Source: Auanema rhodensis (Eukaryota > Nematoda > Chromadorea > Rhabditida > Rhabditidae). From it: a DNA stretch of 64,000 nt. Shown one piece after another: positions 1 through 13,050 of the stretch. The position numbers and the translations under genes are program-made. The notes below the pieces were generated by a model, which saw nothing but the letters and a program-made list of their open reading frames with translations, was not told the DNA's origin and searched no databases. Every line of letters starts with the position of its first letter. Position 1 is the first letter of the stretch. The DNA lies in NCBI GenBank assembly GCA_964057225.1, contig OZ059896.1, positions 11,640,501 to 11,704,500 on the forward strand, in the 5' to 3' direction.

Positions 1-1054
1 TCTACGACTATTTGATAATTTCATTTTTCAAATTTTCAATCATTAAAAAACATTTAAATTTCAATATTGTGATGCTCAAAAACTGAAACATTTAAATATT
101 TTGTATTTTCTAAACCATTTCACTAAATCTATTCTATTTAATTCCATATTTTAAACAATTTTATAATTCTACGACTATTTGATAATTTCATTTTTCAAAT
201 TTTCAATCATTAAAAAACATTTAAATTTCAATATTGTGATGCTCAAAAACTGAAACATTTAAATATTTTGTATTTTCTAAACCATTTCACTAAATCTATT
301 CTATTTAATTCCATATTTTAAACAATTTTATAATTCTACGACTATTTGATAATTTCATTTTTCAAATTTTTAATCATTAAAAAACATTTAAATTTCAATA
401 TTGTGATGCTCAAAAACTGAAACATTTAAATATTTTGTATTTTCTAAACCATTTCACTCCATCTCTTTTGATTAATTCCATATTTTTAACAATTTCATAT
501 TTCTACCACGAATTCATAACTTCATTTTTTAAATTTTTAATCATTAAAAAACATTTAAATTTCAATATTGTGATGCTCAAAAACTGAAACATTTAAATAT
601 TTTGTATTTTCTTAACCATTACACTCCATCTCTTTTATTTAATCCCATATTTTAAACAATTTTATAATTCTACGACTATTTGATAATTTCATTTTTTAAA
701 TTTTCAATCATTAAAAAACATTTAAATTTCAATATTGTGATGCTCAAAAACTGAAACATTTAAATATTTTGTATTTTCTAAACCATTTCACTAAATCTAT
801 TCTATTTAATTCCATATTTTAAACAATTTTATAATTCTACGACTATTTGATAATTTCATTTTTCAAATTTTCAATCATTAAAAAACATTTAAATTTCAAT
901 ATTGTGATGCTCAAAAACTGAAACATTTAAATATTTTGTATTTTCTTAACCATTACACTCCATCTCTTTTATTTAATCCCATATTTTAAACAATTTTATA
1001 ATTCTACCACTATTTCATAATTTCATTCTTTAAATTTTTAATCATTAAAAAACA

Positions 1055-2763
1055 TTTAAATTTCAATATTGTGATGCTCAAAAACTGAAACATTTAAATA
1101 TTTTGTATTTTCTTAACCATTTCACTAAATCTATTTTATTTAATTCCATATTTTAAACAATTTTATAATTCTACCACTATTTCATAATTTCATTTTTTAA
1201 ATTTTCAATCATTAAAAAACATTTAAATTTCAATATTGTGATGCTCAAAAACTGAAACATTTAAATATTTTGTATTTTCTAAACCATTTCACTAAATCTA
1301 TTTTATTTAATCCCATATTTTAAACTATTTTATAATTCTACCACTATTTCATAATTTCATTCTTTAAATTTTTAATCATTAAAAAACATATAAATTTCAA
1401 TATTGTGATGATCAAAAACTGAAAAATTTAAATATTTTGTATTTTCTAAACCATTTCACTAAATCTATTTTATTTAATTCCATTTTTTAAACAATTTTAT
1501 AATTCTACGACTATTTCATAATTTCATTTTTTAAATTTTTAATCATTAAAAAACATTTAAATTTCAATATTGTGATGCTCAAAAACTGAAACATTTAAAT
1601 ATTTTGTATTTTCTAAACCATTTCACTCCATCTCTTTTGATTAATTCCATATTTTTAACAATTTCATATTTCTACCACGAATTCATAACTTCATTTTTTA
1701 AATTTTTAATCATTAAAAAACATTTAAATTTCAATATTGTGATGCTCAAAAACTGAAACATTTAAATATTTTGTATTTTCTTAACCATTACACTCCATCT
1801 CTTTTATTTAATCCCATATTTTAAACAATTTCATAATTCTACCACTATTTCATAATTTCATTCTTTAAAATTTTATTCATTAAAAAATATTTAAATTTCA
1901 ATATTGTGATGCTCAAAAACTGAAACATTTAAATATTTTGTATTTTCTTAACCATTTCACTAAATCTATTTTATTTAATTCCATATTTTAAACAATTTTA
2001 TAATTCTACCACTATTTCATAATTTCATTTTTTAAATTTTCAATCATTAAAAAACATTTAAATTTCAATATTGTGATGCTCAAAAACTGAAACATTTAAA
2101 TATTTTGTATTTTCTAAACCATTTCACTAAATCTATTTTATTTAATCCCATATTTTAAACTATTTTATAATTCTACCACTATTTCATAATTTCATTCTTT
2201 AAATTTTTAATCATTAAAAAACATATAAATTTCAATATTGTGATGATCAAAAACTGAAAAATTTAAATATTTTGTATTTTCTAAACCATTTCACTAAATC
2301 TATTTTATTTAATTCCATTTTTTAAACAATTTTATAATTCTACGACTATTTCATAATTTCATTTTTTAAATTTTTAATCATTAAAAAACATTTAAATTTC
2401 AATATTGTGATGCTCAAAAACTGAAACATTTAAATATTTTGTATTTTCTAAACCATTTCACTCCATCTCTTTTGATTAATTCCATATTTTTAACAATTTC
2501 ATATTTCTACCACGAATTCATAACTTCATTTTTTAAATTTTTAATCATTAAAAAACATTTAAATTTCAATATTGTGATGCTCAAAAACTGAAACATTTAA
2601 ATATTTTGTATTTTCTTAACCATTACACTCCATCTCTTTTATTTAATCCCATATTTTAAACAATTTCATAATTCTACCACTATTTCATAATTTCATTCTT
2701 TAAAATTTTATTCATTAAAAAATATTTAAATTTCAATATTGTGATGCTCAAAAACTGAAACAT
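1055..2763. repeat. Higher-order duplication of five monomers (835-bp offset)
   Basis: About 870 bp starting near 1055 reappears at +835 bp (5 x 167) with the same ordered set of variants. For example TCTTAACC at 1111 and 1946, the CACTCCATCTCTTTTG monomer at 1624 and 2459, and the TTTAAACTATTTT plus TGATGATC monomer in both. Similarity breaks near 2764, where the second copy has CATTCAAATA. This is a local tandem duplication typical of unequal exchange. Confidence 0.85.
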
Positions 2764-4769
2764 TCAAATATTTTGTATTTTCTAAACCATTTCACTAAAT
2801 CTATATTATTTAATCCCGTATTTTAAACAATTTTATAATTCTACGACTATTTGATAATTTCATTTTTTAAATTTTCAATCATTAAAAAACATTTAAATTT
2901 CAATATTGTGATGCTCAAAAACTGAAACATTTAAATATTTTGTATTTTCTAAACCATTTCACTAAATCTATTCTATTTCATTCCATATTTTAAACAATTT
3001 TATAATTCTACCACTATTTGATAATTTCATTTTTTAAATTTTCAATCATTAAAAAACATTTAAATTTCAATATTGTGATGCTCAAAAACTGAAACATTTA
3101 AATATTTTGTATTTTCTAAACCATTTCACTAAATCTATATTATTTAATCCCATATTTTGAACAATTTTATAATTCTACCACTATTTCATAATTTCATTCT
3201 TTAAATTTTTAATCATTAAAAAACATATAAATTTCAATATTGTGATGATCAAAAACTGAAACATTTAAATATTTTGTATTTTCTAAACCATTTCACTAAA
3301 TCTATTTTATTTAATTCCATATTTTAAACAATTTTATAATTCTACGACTATTTGATAATTTCATTTTTTAAATTTTCAATCATTAAAAAACATTTAAATT
3401 TCAATATTGTGATGCTCAAAAACTGAAACATTTAAATATTTTGTATTTTCTAAACCATTTCACTAAATCTATTTTATTTAATCCCATATTTTAAACTATT
3501 TTATAATTCTACCACTATTTCATAATTTCATTCTTTAAATTTTTAATCATTAAAAAACATATAAATTTCAATATTGTGATGATCAAAAACTGAAACATTC
3601 AAATATTTTGTATTTTCTAAACCATTTCACTAAATCTATATTATTTAATCCCGTATTTTAAAAAATTTTATAATTCTACGACTATTTGATAATTTCATTC
3701 TTTAAAATTTTATTCATTAAAAAATATTTAAATTTCAATATTGTGATGCTCAAAAACTGAAACATTCAAATATTTTGTATTTTCTAAACCATTTCACTAA
3801 ATCTATATTATTTAATCCCGTATTTTAAAAAATTTTATAATTCTACGACTATTTGATAATTTCATTTTTTAAATTTTCAATCATTAAAAAACATTTAAAT
3901 TTCAATATTGTGATGCTCAAAAACTGAAACATTTAAATATTTTGTATTTTCTAAACCATTTCAATAAATCTATTCTATTTAATTCCATATTTTAAACAAT
4001 TTTATAATTCTACCACTATTTCATAATTTCATTCTTTAAATTTTTAATCATTAAAAAACATTTAAATTTCAATATTGTGATGCTCAAAAACTGAAACATT
4101 TAAATATTTTGTATTTTCTAAACCATTTCACTAAATCTATTCTATTTAATTCCATATTTTAAACAATTTTATAATTCTACCACTATTTCATAATTTCATT
4201 CTTTAAATTTTTAATCATTAAAAAACATTTAAATTTCAATATTGTGATGCTCAAAAACTGAAACATTTAAATATTTTGTATTTTCTTAACCATTTCACTA
4301 AATCTATTTTATTTAATTCCGTATTTTAAACAATTTTATAATTCTACCACTATTTCATAATTTCATTTTTTAAATTTTCAATCATTAAAAAACATTTAAA
4401 TTTCAATATTGTGATGCTCAAAAACTGAAAAATTTAAATATTTTGTATTTTCTAAACCATTTCACTAAATCTATTTTATTTAATCCCATATTTTAAACTA
4501 TTTTATAATTCTACCACTATTTCATAGATTCATTCTTTAAATTTTTAATCATTAAAAAACATTTAAATTTCAATATTGTGATGATCAAAAACTGAAAAAT
4601 TTAAATATTTTGTATTTTCTAAACCATTTCACTAAATCTATTTTATTTAATTCCATTTTTTAAACAATTTTATAATTCTACGACTATTTCATAATTTCAT
4701 TTTTTAAATTTTTAATCATTAAAAAACATTTAAATTTCAATATTGTGATGCTCAAAAACTGAAACATTT

Positions 4770-4777
4770 AAATATTT
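4770..4777. repeat. 8-bp target site duplication, left
   Basis: AAATATTT here and again at 5316-5323 flanks the MITE-like element. An uninterrupted monomer reads GAAACATTTAAATATTTTG, so removing the element plus one copy of the 8-mer restores a normal monomer. The 8-mer is its own reverse complement. Confidence 0.85.
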
Positions 4778-4845
4778 GGCCCTTTTTCCATATCTATACC
4801 CCCCGTTTTAAGCCCCGCCCCTTTTGCCGTTAGGCACATACTTTT
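4778..4845 (+). repeat. Left terminal inverted repeat of MITE-like element
   Basis: 68 bp pairing with 5248-5315. Mismatches are at positions 4, 43, 52, 55 and 59 of the repeat. It includes a GC-rich block (ACCCCCCGTTTTAAGCCCCG) that stands out sharply from the AT-rich array. Confidence 0.85.
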
Positions 4846-5172
4846 ATTAAAATGTAATACCTATATGAGATACGGTGGTATCCAAATATCCACAAATGTC
4901 CCTTTTTTTTTAAATTTCCGGTCTTGACGGTCTTTTATGGTTATTTCGAGCAAAAGAAAGACTCATTTGTCGTTAACATCGGTCACATTTGTTAGTCTGA
5001 AAGACTATACCTTTCTCTTGCAAGAATTGAAAGGCATCAGCTTCGGTACGAAACCGTTCTTTTGGAGCAAACATTTAGACGAAAAATGGTTGAAAATGTA
5101 GATGCAATAACCAATAATGATTCAGTTTTTATATTATAATATATTCAAGGTTTATTATAGTTATTATAACTA

Positions 5173-5220
5173 CCCCCATAGGGGGGGAAACCCCCCCCAA
5201 ACCCCCCCCCCCCCCCCCCC
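5173..5220. repeat. C-tract cluster (possible i-motif / G-quadruplex)
   Basis: Runs of C5 (5173-5177), G7 (5181-5187), C8 (5191-5198) and C19 (5202-5220) lie close together inside the MITE-like element. The minus strand carries long G-runs able in principle to form a G-quadruplex, and the G7 run can pair with the C-runs. The length of the C19 run may be unreliable because homopolymers are error-prone in assemblies. Confidence 0.7.
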
Positions 5221-5247
5221 GTTTTAGGAAGAGAAGCCGAATGGTAG

Positions 5248-5315
5248 AAAAGTATGCGCCCAAAGGCAAAAGAGGCGGGGCTTAAAACGGGGGGTATAGA
5301 TATGGAAAAAGAGCC
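5248..5315 (-). repeat. Right terminal inverted repeat of MITE-like element
   Basis: Inverse partner of 4778-4845, ending AAAAAGAGCC immediately before the second AAATATTT target duplication at 5316-5323. Confidence 0.85.
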
Positions 5316-5890
5316 AAATATTTTGTATTTTCTAAACCATTTCACTCCATCTCTTTTGATTAATTCCATATTTTTAACAATTTCATATTTCTACCACGAA
5401 TTCATAACTTCATTTTTTAAATTTTTAATCATTAAAAAACATTTAAATTTCAATATTGTGATGCTCAAAAACTGAAACATTTAAATATTTTGTATTTTCT
5501 TAACCATTACACTCCATCTCTTTTATTTAATCCCATATTTTAAACAATTTCATAATTCTACCACTATTTCATAATTTCATTCTTTAAAATTTTATTCATT
5601 AAAAAATATTTAAATTTCAATATTGTGATGCTCAAAAACTGAAACATTCAAATATTTTGTATTTTCTAAACCATTTCACTAAATCTATATTATTTAATCC
5701 CGTATTTTAAAAAATTTTATAATTCTACGACTATTTGATAATTTCATTTTTTAAATTTTCAATCATTAAAAAACATTTAAATTTCAATATTGTGATGCTC
5801 AAAAACTGAAACATTTAAATATTTTGTATTTTCTAAACCATTTCACTAAATCTATTCTATTTAATTCCATATTTTAAACAATTTTATAAT

Positions 5891-6875
5891 TCTACGACTA
5901 TTTGATAATTTCATTTTTCAAATTTTCAATCATTAAAAAACATTTAAATTTCAATATTGTGATGCTCAAAAACTGAAACATTTAAATATTTTGTATTTTC
6001 TAAACCATTTCACTAAATCTATTCTATTTAATTCCATATTTTAAACAATTTTATAATTCTACGACTATTTGATAATTTCATTTTTCAAATTTTCAATCAT
6101 TAAAAAACATTTAAATTTCAATATTGTGATGCTCAAAAACTGAAACATTTAAATATTTTGTATTTTCTAAACCATTTCACTAAATCTATTCTATTTAATT
6201 CCATATTTTAAACAATTTTATAATTCTACGACTATTTGATAATTTCATTTTTCAAATTTTTAATCATTAAAAAACATTTAAATTTCAATATTGTGATGCT
6301 CAAAAACTGAAACATTTAAATATTTTGTATTTTCTAAACCATTTCACTCCATCTCTTTTGATTAATTCCATATTTTTAACAATTTCATATTTCTACCACG
6401 AATTCATAACTTCATTTTTTAAATTTTTAATCATTAAAAAACATTTAAATTTCAATATTGTGATGCTCAAAAACTGAAACATTTAAATATTTTGTATTTT
6501 CTTAACCATTACACTCCATCTCTTTTATTTAATCCCATATTTTAAACAATTTTATAATTCTACGACTATTTGATAATTTCATTTTTTAAATTTTCAATCA
6601 TTAAAAAACATTTAAATTTCAATATTGTGATGCTCAAAAACTGAAACATTTAAATATTTTGTATTTTCTAAACCATTTCACTAAATCTATTCTATTTAAT
6701 TCCATATTTTAAACAATTTTATAATTCTACGACTATTTGATAATTTCATTTTTCAAATTTTCAATCATTAAAAAACATTTAAATTTCAATATTGTGATGC
6801 TCAAAAACTGAAACATTTAAATATTTTGTATTTTCTTAACCATTACACTCCATCTCTTTTATTTAATCCCATATT
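5891..6875. repeat. Distant copy of the array segment at 1-985
   Basis: The order of variants in the first six monomers of the window recurs here at +5890 bp (for example the CACTCCATCTCTTTTG monomer at 455 and 6345). The match fails near 6880, where TTTTATAATTC becomes TTTCATAATTC. The MITE-like element lies between the two copies, so the duplication spans or bypasses it. Confidence 0.7.
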
Positions 6876-9848
6876 TTAAACAATTTCATAATTCTACCAC
6901 TATTTCATAATTTCATTCTTTAAAATTTTATTCATTAAAAAATATTTAAATTTCAATATTGTGATGCTCAAAAACTGAAACATTTAAATATTTTGTATTT
7001 TCTAAACCATTTCACTAAATCTATTCTATTTAATTCCATATTTTAAACAATTTTATAATTCTACCACTATTTCATAATTTCATTCTTTAAATTTTTAATC
7101 ATTAAAAAACATTTAAATTTCAATATTGTGATGCTCAAAAACTGAAACATTTAAATATTTTGTATTTTCTAAACCATTTCACTAAATCTATTCTATTTAA
7201 TTCCATATTTTAAACAATTTTATAATTCTACCACTATTTCATAATTTCATTCTTTAAATTTTTAATCATTAAAAAACATTTAAATTTCAATATTGTGATG
7301 CTCAAAAACTGAAACATTTAAATATTTTGTATTTTCTTAACCATTACACTCCATCTCTTTTATTTAATCCCATATTTTAAACAATTTCATAATTCTACCA
7401 CTATTTCATAATTTCATTCTTTAAAATTTTATTCATTAAAAAATATTTAAATTTCAATATTGTGATGCTCAAAAACTGAAACATTTAAATATTTTGTATT
7501 TTCTTAACCATTACACTCCATTTCTTTTATTTAATCCCATATTTTAAACAATTTCATAATTCTACCACTATTTCATAATTTCATTCTTTAAATTTTTAAT
7601 CATTAAAAAACATTTAAATTTCAATATTGTGATGCTCAAAAACTGAAACATTTAAATATTTTGTATTTTCTAAACCATTTCACTAAATCTATTCTATTTA
7701 ATTCCATATTTTAAACAATTTTATAGTTCTACCACTATTTCATAATTTCATTCTTTAAAATTTTATTCATTAAAAAATATTTAAATTTCAATATTGTGAT
7801 GCTCAAAAACTGAAACATTTAAATATTTTGTATTTTCTAAACCATTTCACTAAATCTATTCTATTTAATTCCATATTTTAAACAATTTTTTAATTCTACC
7901 ACTATTTCATAATTTCATTCTTTAAATTTTTAATCATTAAAAAACATTTAAATTTCAATATTGTGATGCTCAAAAACTGAAACATTTAAATATTTTGTAT
8001 TTTCTAAACCATTTCACTAAATCTATTCTATTTAATTCCATATTTTAAACAATTTTATAGTTCTACCACTATTTCATAATTTCATTCTTTAAAATTTTAT
8101 TCATTAAAAAATATTTAAATTTCAATATTGTGATGCTCAAAAACTGAAACATTTAAATATTTTGTATTTTCTAAACCATTTCACTAAATCTATTCTACTT
8201 AATTCCATATTTTAAACAATTTTTTAATTCTACCACTATTTCATAATTTCATTCTTTAAATTTTTAATCATTAAAAAACATTTAAATTTCAATATTGTGA
8301 TGCTCAAAAACTGAAACATTTAAATATTTTGTATTTTCTTAACCATTACACTCCATCTCTTTCACTTAATCCCATATTTTAAACAATTTCATAATTCTAC
8401 CACTATTTCATAATTTCATTCTTTAAAATTTTATTCATTAAAAAATATTTAAATTTCAATATTGTGATGCTCAAAAACTGAAACATTTAAATATTTTGTA
8501 TTTTCTTAACCATTACACTCCATCTCTTTTACTTAATCCCATATTTTAAACAATTTCATAATTCTACCACTATTTCATAATTTCATTCTTTAAAATTTTA
8601 TTCATTAAAAAACATTTAAATTTCAATATTGTGATGCTCAAAAACTGAAACATTTAAATATTTTGTATTTTCTAAACCATTTCACTAAATCTATTCTATT
8701 TAATTCCATATTTTAAACAATTTTATAATTCTACCACTATTTCATAATTTCATTCTTTAAAATTTTATTCATTAAAAAATATTTAAATTTCAATATTGTG
8801 ATGCTCAAAAACTGAAACATTTAAATATTTTGTATTTTCTAAACCATTTCACTAAATCTATTCTATTTAATTCCATATTTTAAACAATTTTATAATTCTA
8901 CCACTATTTCATAATTTCATTCTTTAAATTTTTAATCATTAAAAAACATTTAAATTTCAATATTGTGATGCTCAAAAACTGAAACATTTAAATATTTTGT
9001 ATTTTCTTAACCATTACACTCCATCTCTTTTATTTAATCCCATATTTTAAACAATTTCATAATTCTACCACTATTTCATAATTTCATTCTTTAAAATTTT
9101 ATTCATTAAAAAATATTTAAATTTCAATATTGTGATGCTCAAAAACTGAAACATTTAAATATTTTGTATTTTCTAAACCATTTCACTAAATCTATTCTAT
9201 TTAATTCCATATTTTAAACAATTTTATAATTCTACCACTATTTCATAATTTCATTCTTTAAATTTTTAATCATTAAAAAACATTTAAATTTCAATATTGT
9301 GATGCTCAAAAACTGAAACATTTAAATATTTTGTATTTTCTTAACCATTACACTCCATCTCTTTTATTTAATCCCATATTTTAAACAATTTCATAATTCT
9401 ACCACTATTTCATAATTTCATTCTTTAAAATTTTATTCATTAAAAAATATTTAAATTTCAATATTGTGATGCTCAAAAACTGAAACATTTAAATATTTTG
9501 TATTTTCTTAACCATTACACTCCATCTCTTTTATTTAATCCCATATTTTAAACAATTTCATAATTCTACCACTATTTCATAATTTCATTCTTTAAAATTT
9601 TATTCATTAAAAAATATTTAAATTTCAATATTGTGATGCTCAAAAACTGAAACATTCAAATATTTTGTATTTTCTAAACCATTTCACTAAATCTATTTTA
9701 TTTAATTCCATATTTTAAACAATTTTATAATTCTACCACTATTTCATAATTTCATTCTTTAAATTTTTAATCATTAAAAAACATTTAAATTTCAATATTG
9801 TGATGCTCAAAAACTGAAACATTTAAATATTTTGTATTTTCTAAACCA

Positions 9849-9914
9849 TTTCACTAAATCTATTTTATTTAATTCCATATTTTTCACTAAATCTATTTTA
9901 TTTAATTCCATATT
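9849..9914. repeat. 33-bp sub-monomer tandem duplication
   Basis: The 33-bp segment beginning TTTCACTAAATCTATTTT is present twice in a row (9849-9881 and 9882-9914), making a monomer of about 200 bp. I noticed no other indel this large in the array outside the element junctions. Confidence 0.85.
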
Positions 9915-10879
9915 TTAAACAATTTTATAATTCTACCACTATTTCATAATTTCATTCTTTAAATTTTTAATCATTAAAAAACATATAAATTTCAATATTG
10001 TGATACTCAAAAACTGAAACATTTGAATATTTTATATTTTCTAAACCATTTCACTCCATCTCTTTTATTTAATTCCATTTTTTAAACAATTTTATAATTC
10101 TACGACTATTTCATAATTTCATTTTTTAAATTTTTAATCTTTAAAAAACATATAAGTTTCAATATTGTGATGATCAAAAACTGAAACATTTAAATATTTT
10201 GTATTTTCTAAACCATTTCACTAAATCTATTTTATTTAATTCCATATTTTAAACAATTTTATAATTCTGCGACTATTTCATAATTTCATTTTTTAAATTT
10301 TTAATCATTAAAAAACATTTAAATTTCAATATTGTGATGCTCAAAAACTGAAACATTTAAATATTTTGTATTTTCTTAACCATTTCACTCTATCTATTTT
10401 ATTTAATTCCATATTTTAAACAATTTTATATTTCTACCACGAATTCATAACTTCATTTTTTAAATTTTTAATCATTAAAAAACATTTAAATTTCAATATT
10501 GCGATGCTCAATAACTAAAACATTTAAATATTTTGTATTTTCTAAACCATTTCACTCCATCTCTTTTATTTAATTCCATATTTTAAACAATTTTATATTT
10601 CTACCACAATTTCATAATTTCATTTTTTAAATTTTTAATCATTAAAAAACATTTAAATTTCGATATTGTGATGCTCAAAAACTGAAACATTTAAATATTT
10701 TGTATTTTCTAAACCATTTCACTCTATCTATTTTATTTAATTCCATATTTTAAATAATTTTATATTTCTACCACTATTTCATAATTTCATTTTTTAAATC
10801 TTTAATCATTAAAAAACATTTAAATTTCAATATTGTGATGAGTAGAGAGCCATGCCGAATTTACTATACACGACCAACA

Positions 10880-10992
10880 GTTGCTAAAAACATACTTTTG
10901 AGGGCGTCAGCTGCTAAAAGCATACTTTTGGGGGCGTCAGCTGTCAAAATCATATTTTCGGCGTCAGCTGTCAAAAATATACTTTTCCTCCC
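10880..10992. repeat. Four-unit minisatellite in composite insert, copy 1
   Basis: Four degenerate units of about 30, 30, 27 and 26 bp start at 10880, 10910, 10940 and 10967. Each has the pattern GCTGyyAAAAnCATAnTTTT followed, in the first three, by a GGCGTCA block. Short open frames overlapping it are by-products of the repeat. Confidence 0.8.
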
Positions 10993-10994
10993 GA

Positions 10995-11014
10995 GGCAGG
11001 CTCTCGAGCCTGCG
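10995..11014. other. Hairpin (imperfect) at minisatellite / AT-rich boundary, copy 1
   Basis: GGCAGGCT, loop CTCG, AGCCTGCG: 7 of 8 stem positions pair. In copy 2 the last base is C and the stem is perfect (15276-15295). The 1021-bp tandem duplication starts inside the 3' arm of this hairpin. Confidence 0.7.
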
Positions 11015-13050
11015 CATGGATCAAAATGCATGATTTTTTTTAAAATCATTTTTAAAATTATTTTTTTAATGTTTTTTTAAGGAATTTTTATTATTTATAT
11101 ATTTGTTAATTGTATTTGTAAATATTTTTTAAAATTATTTCTTTTTAAATGTATTTTTAATATTTTTATATGTTTTAAATATTATTATTTAATTATTTCT
11201 TTTTAAATGTATTTTAATATTTATATATTTTTTGATTGTTTTTATAATATTTATACATTTGAATAAACTTTTTAATATATATTTTTTTTTTTTATATTAG
11301 TTTTAATTTATAAAATTTGAATATATATGAAAGCTAATTTATATGTTCACCGTACCTCTTATGGGTTAATCAATGGAACTCATATCGAAGGTTAATTCGA
11401 TAAGATATATTTTATATATTTATTTTTTAATTTTATTTGTTTACATTGTTTATAGTTTGTGCTTATTATAGTTTATAATTATTAATTTAACTTTTAAAAA
11501 GTTTGTTGTTTTTCTAGGCGAACCATTTTGTTCACCGTACCTGATATGGGTAAATCAATGGAACACATATCGAAAGTTAATTCGATAAGAACGATATGAA
11601 ATACAAAAGTTAATGAAACACATATCGAAGGTTAATTCGATAAGATCGTTAAAACAGGTGCACTGACCAACACAAGAACCACATGGCAAACGTTTTGTTC
11701 ATTAAAATATGATAAATAGCTGTACACCACATGTACCAAGTTGTCTAATATTTTCAAATTACATGAAAGAATAGTTTAAAGAAATTGTTTTAAATTTTAT
11801 ATTAGTATATTCTAATATACTAACTCAATAAAACACATATCGAAGGTTAATTCGATAGGATTCACAAACAATTGTGTTGTTTCCAATGGAATACATATCG
11901 AAGATTAATTCGATAAGATCGTTAAAACAGGTGCGCTGACCCACACATGTACCACATGGCAAAAGTTTTGTTCATTAAAATATGATAAATAGCTGTACAG
12001 CACAAGTACCCATAACGCTAAAAAGAATACCTGCGCATGGATCAAAATGCATGATTTTTTTTAAAATCATTTTTAAAATTATTTTTTTAATGTTTTTTTA
12101 AGGAATTTTTATTATTTATATATTTGTTAATTGTATTTGTAAATATTTTTTAAAATTATTTCTTTTTAAATGTATTTTTAATATTTTTATATGTTTTAAA
12201 TATTATTATTTAATTATTTCTTTTTAAATGTATTTTAATATTTATATATTTTTTGATTGTTTTTATAATATTTATACATTTGAATAAACTTTTTAATATA
12301 TATTATTTTTTTTTATATTAGTTTTAATTTATAAAATTTGAATATATATGAAAGCTAATTTATATGTTCACCGTACCTCTTATGGGTTAATCAATGGAAC
12401 TCATATCGAAGGTTAATTCGATAAGATATATTTTATATATTTATTTTTTAATTTTATTTGTTTACATTGTTTATAGTTTGTGCTTATTATAGTTTATAAT
12501 TATTAATTTAACTTTTAAAAAGTTTGTTGTTTTTCTAGGCGAACCATTTTGTTCACCGTACCTGATATGGGTAAATCAATGGAACACATATCGAAAGTTA
12601 ATTCGATAAGAACGATATGAAATACAAAAGTTAATGAAACACATATCGAAGGTTAATTCGATAAGATCGTTAAAACAGGTGCACTGACCAACACAAGAAC
12701 CACATGGCAAACGTTTTGTTCATTAAAATATGATAAATAGCTGTACACCACATGTACCAAGTTGTCTAATATTTTCAAATTACATGAAAGAATAGTTTAA
12801 AGAAATTGTTTTAAATTTTATATTAGTATATTCTAATATACTAACTCAATAAAACACATATCGAAGGTTAATTCGATAGGATTCACAAACAATTGTGTTG
12901 TTTCCAATGGAATACATATCGAAGATTAATTCGATAAGATCGTTAAAACAGGTGCGCTGACCCACACATGTACCACATGGCAAAAGTTTTGTTCATTAAA
13001 ATATGATAAATAGCTGTACAGCACAAGTACCCATAACGCTAAAAAGAATA
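11009..13050. repeat. 1021-bp tandem duplication inside composite insert copy 1
   Basis: Unit 1 is 11009-12029 and unit 2 is 12030-13050. CCTGCGCATGG opens both units and AAAAAGAATA closes both. The units are nearly identical; the visible difference is in the T-run near 11283 (TATTTTTT against TATTATTT near 12303). Insert copy 2 has only one unit, and the lengths agree: 2568 - 1547 = 1021. Confidence 0.92.

Larger units (their letters stand above)
1..4777. repeat. 167-bp AT-rich satellite array, block 1
   Basis: Head-to-tail monomers. The phase marker TCTACGACTATTTGATAA falls at 1, 168 and 335, giving a period of exactly 167 bp. One monomer counted by hand has about 30 G+C (about 18% GC). 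Most monomers here carry CATTTAAATTTC and TGATGCTC; a minority carry CATATAAATTTC and TGATGATC. Stop codons are frequent in all frames and nothing coding is visible. Copies are nearly identical, with recurring diagnostic variants (TACGACTATTTGATA or TACCACTATTTCATA; CTAAACC or CTTAACC; CACTAAATC or CACTCCATC). The block ends inside a monomer where the MITE-like element is inserted. Confidence 0.97.
4778..5315. mobile_element. MITE-like non-autonomous DNA transposon, 538 bp
   Basis: This sequence is unrelated to the satellite. It is bounded by long inverted ends (68 bp, five mismatches) starting GGCCCTTTTTCCATAT on the left and GGCTCTTTTTCCATAT on the right (reverse complement), and by an 8-bp target duplication AAATATTT. 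The interior has no significant open frame. An 8-bp duplication is known for hAT, P and Merlin superfamilies; the GG-initial, long inverted ends fit Merlin- or Mutator-like elements at least as well as hAT, so the superfamily is left open. It interrupts a single monomer cleanly, showing simple insertion into an existing array. The only copy in the window. Confidence 0.85.
5316..10840. repeat. 167-bp satellite array, block 2
   Basis: Continues the same monomer in the same phase after the MITE-like element: position 1 and position 5891 match, and 5890 minus 546 (element plus duplicated 8-mer) is 32 x 167. Rich in monomers with TTAACCATTACACTCC and TTTTATTCATTAAAAAATATTT. No genes seen. It ends after TATTGTGATG, where the composite insert starts. 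Confidence 0.97.

Noticed and set aside
1-4777. CRISPR array
   Set aside because: The repeats are directly adjacent 167-bp monomers with no unique spacers and no cas genes; this is satellite DNA.
5145-5475. Open frames of about 73-74 codons on both strands around the right end of the MITE-like element
   Set aside because: They span the C-tract, the inverted repeat and the satellite. The glycine-rich stretch is only the translation of C/G runs. No domain or start context supports a gene.
10835-11080. Open frames on both strands at the head of the composite insert (also 15145-15361)
   Set aside because: They translate the four-unit minisatellite and its shadow; the peptide repeats mirror the DNA repeat and no family is recognisable.
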